Positions 46,931 to 47,022 of a stretch of DNA of 47,022 bases are shown one piece after another. The stretch is from the NCBI GenBank assembly GCA_002705565.1, contig PAHJ01000020.1, forward strand, positions 1 to 47,022, written 5' to 3'. This DNA comes from Geminicoccus sp. (GTDB lineage: Bacteria > Pseudomonadota > Alphaproteobacteria > UBA7985). Position numbers and translations under genes: made by a program. The notes below the pieces were generated by a model that saw nothing but the letters and a program-made list of their open reading frames with translations, was not told the origin of the DNA and did not search any database. The first letter of the stretch is position 1, and the number at the start of each line of letters is the position of its first letter.

Positions 46931-47022
46931 CTGGCGGCGACCTACTCTCCCACAGGTGAACCTGCAGTACCATTGGCGCTAAAGTGTTTCACGGCCGGGT
47001 TCGGGATGGGACCGGGTGGTGC
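46931..47022 (-). rRNA. rrf: 5S ribosomal RNA (partial, 3' part)
   Basis: Read on the minus strand from the window edge, the sequence shows the 5S core GGTCCCATCCCGAACCCGGC followed by GAAACACTTTAGCGCC, the loop E/D region and the closing GGGAGAGTAGGTCGCCGCCAG. The 5' end lies beyond the window. The exact 3' end is set by analogy and may be off by a few bases. It is the distal part of an rRNA operon whose 16S and 23S genes would lie to the right. Confidence 0.95.

Overview
The window is a gene-dense, GC-rich chromosomal segment from an alphaproteobacterium whose order cannot be fixed from this sequence. The supporting signs are a GTTC-N7-GTTC type LexA box in front of recA, a DksA with a single cysteine where the four-cysteine zinc site normally sits, a 5S rRNA followed by initiator tRNA, an initiator tRNA with an A-U first pair in the usual three-GC run, a GatB/YqeY-dnaG-rpoD neighbourhood and a Rhizobium-etli-type asparaginase. 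No phage, insertion sequence or CRISPR array is visible. Most of the window is conserved housekeeping DNA.

Layout. 1-62 is a strikingly AT-rich tip just past the guaA stop. 63-6970 is a minus-strand run: a DUF2799 lipoprotein, trhO, a ppx/gppA phosphatase, rlmE, guaB and guaA. 7184-13167 holds an ArsR-type regulator divergent from an RND efflux module (adaptor plus a permease encoded as two overlapping cistrons) and a LOG-family nucleotide hydrolase. 13367-17536 carries icd, two exported cyclophilins and an unknown exported protein. 17609-23001 is a minus-strand block: dksA, SOS-controlled recA, alaS and an inositol-phosphatase-family gene. 23386-24234 is a lipoprotein with a peptidoglycan-binding-like tail.

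24375-26847 is a tightly coupled minus-strand operon, trxB-fdhD-mobA. It is followed by an Lrp/AsnC regulator, a small membrane protein, a glutathionyl-hydroquinone reductase and an endonuclease/exonuclease/phosphatase-family protein. 30182-35023 is carA-carB-greA (minus), divergent from yqeY. An EamA transporter then precedes dnaG and rpoD, a DUF218 membrane protein, an MscS channel, a CAT-anticodon tRNA (probably Ile2), a META-like exported protein, an asparaginase and an RluA-family pseudouridine synthase. The right end has a relatively AT-rich stretch with a probable 49-aa protein, an unknown 163-aa protein and two doubtful mini-ORFs, then the distal end of an rRNA operon read leftwards (5S and tRNA-fMet).

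The points most worth a second look are: the RND permease split into two cistrons with a well-placed internal ribosome site; a CarB that lacks about 45 residues of its central oligomerisation domain; a cyclophilin with an unrecognised N-terminal domain; the low-GC guaA-distal edge, which could be an island junction; and the unannotated small genes next to the rRNA operon. I found no clear case for a wholly new multi-gene system.
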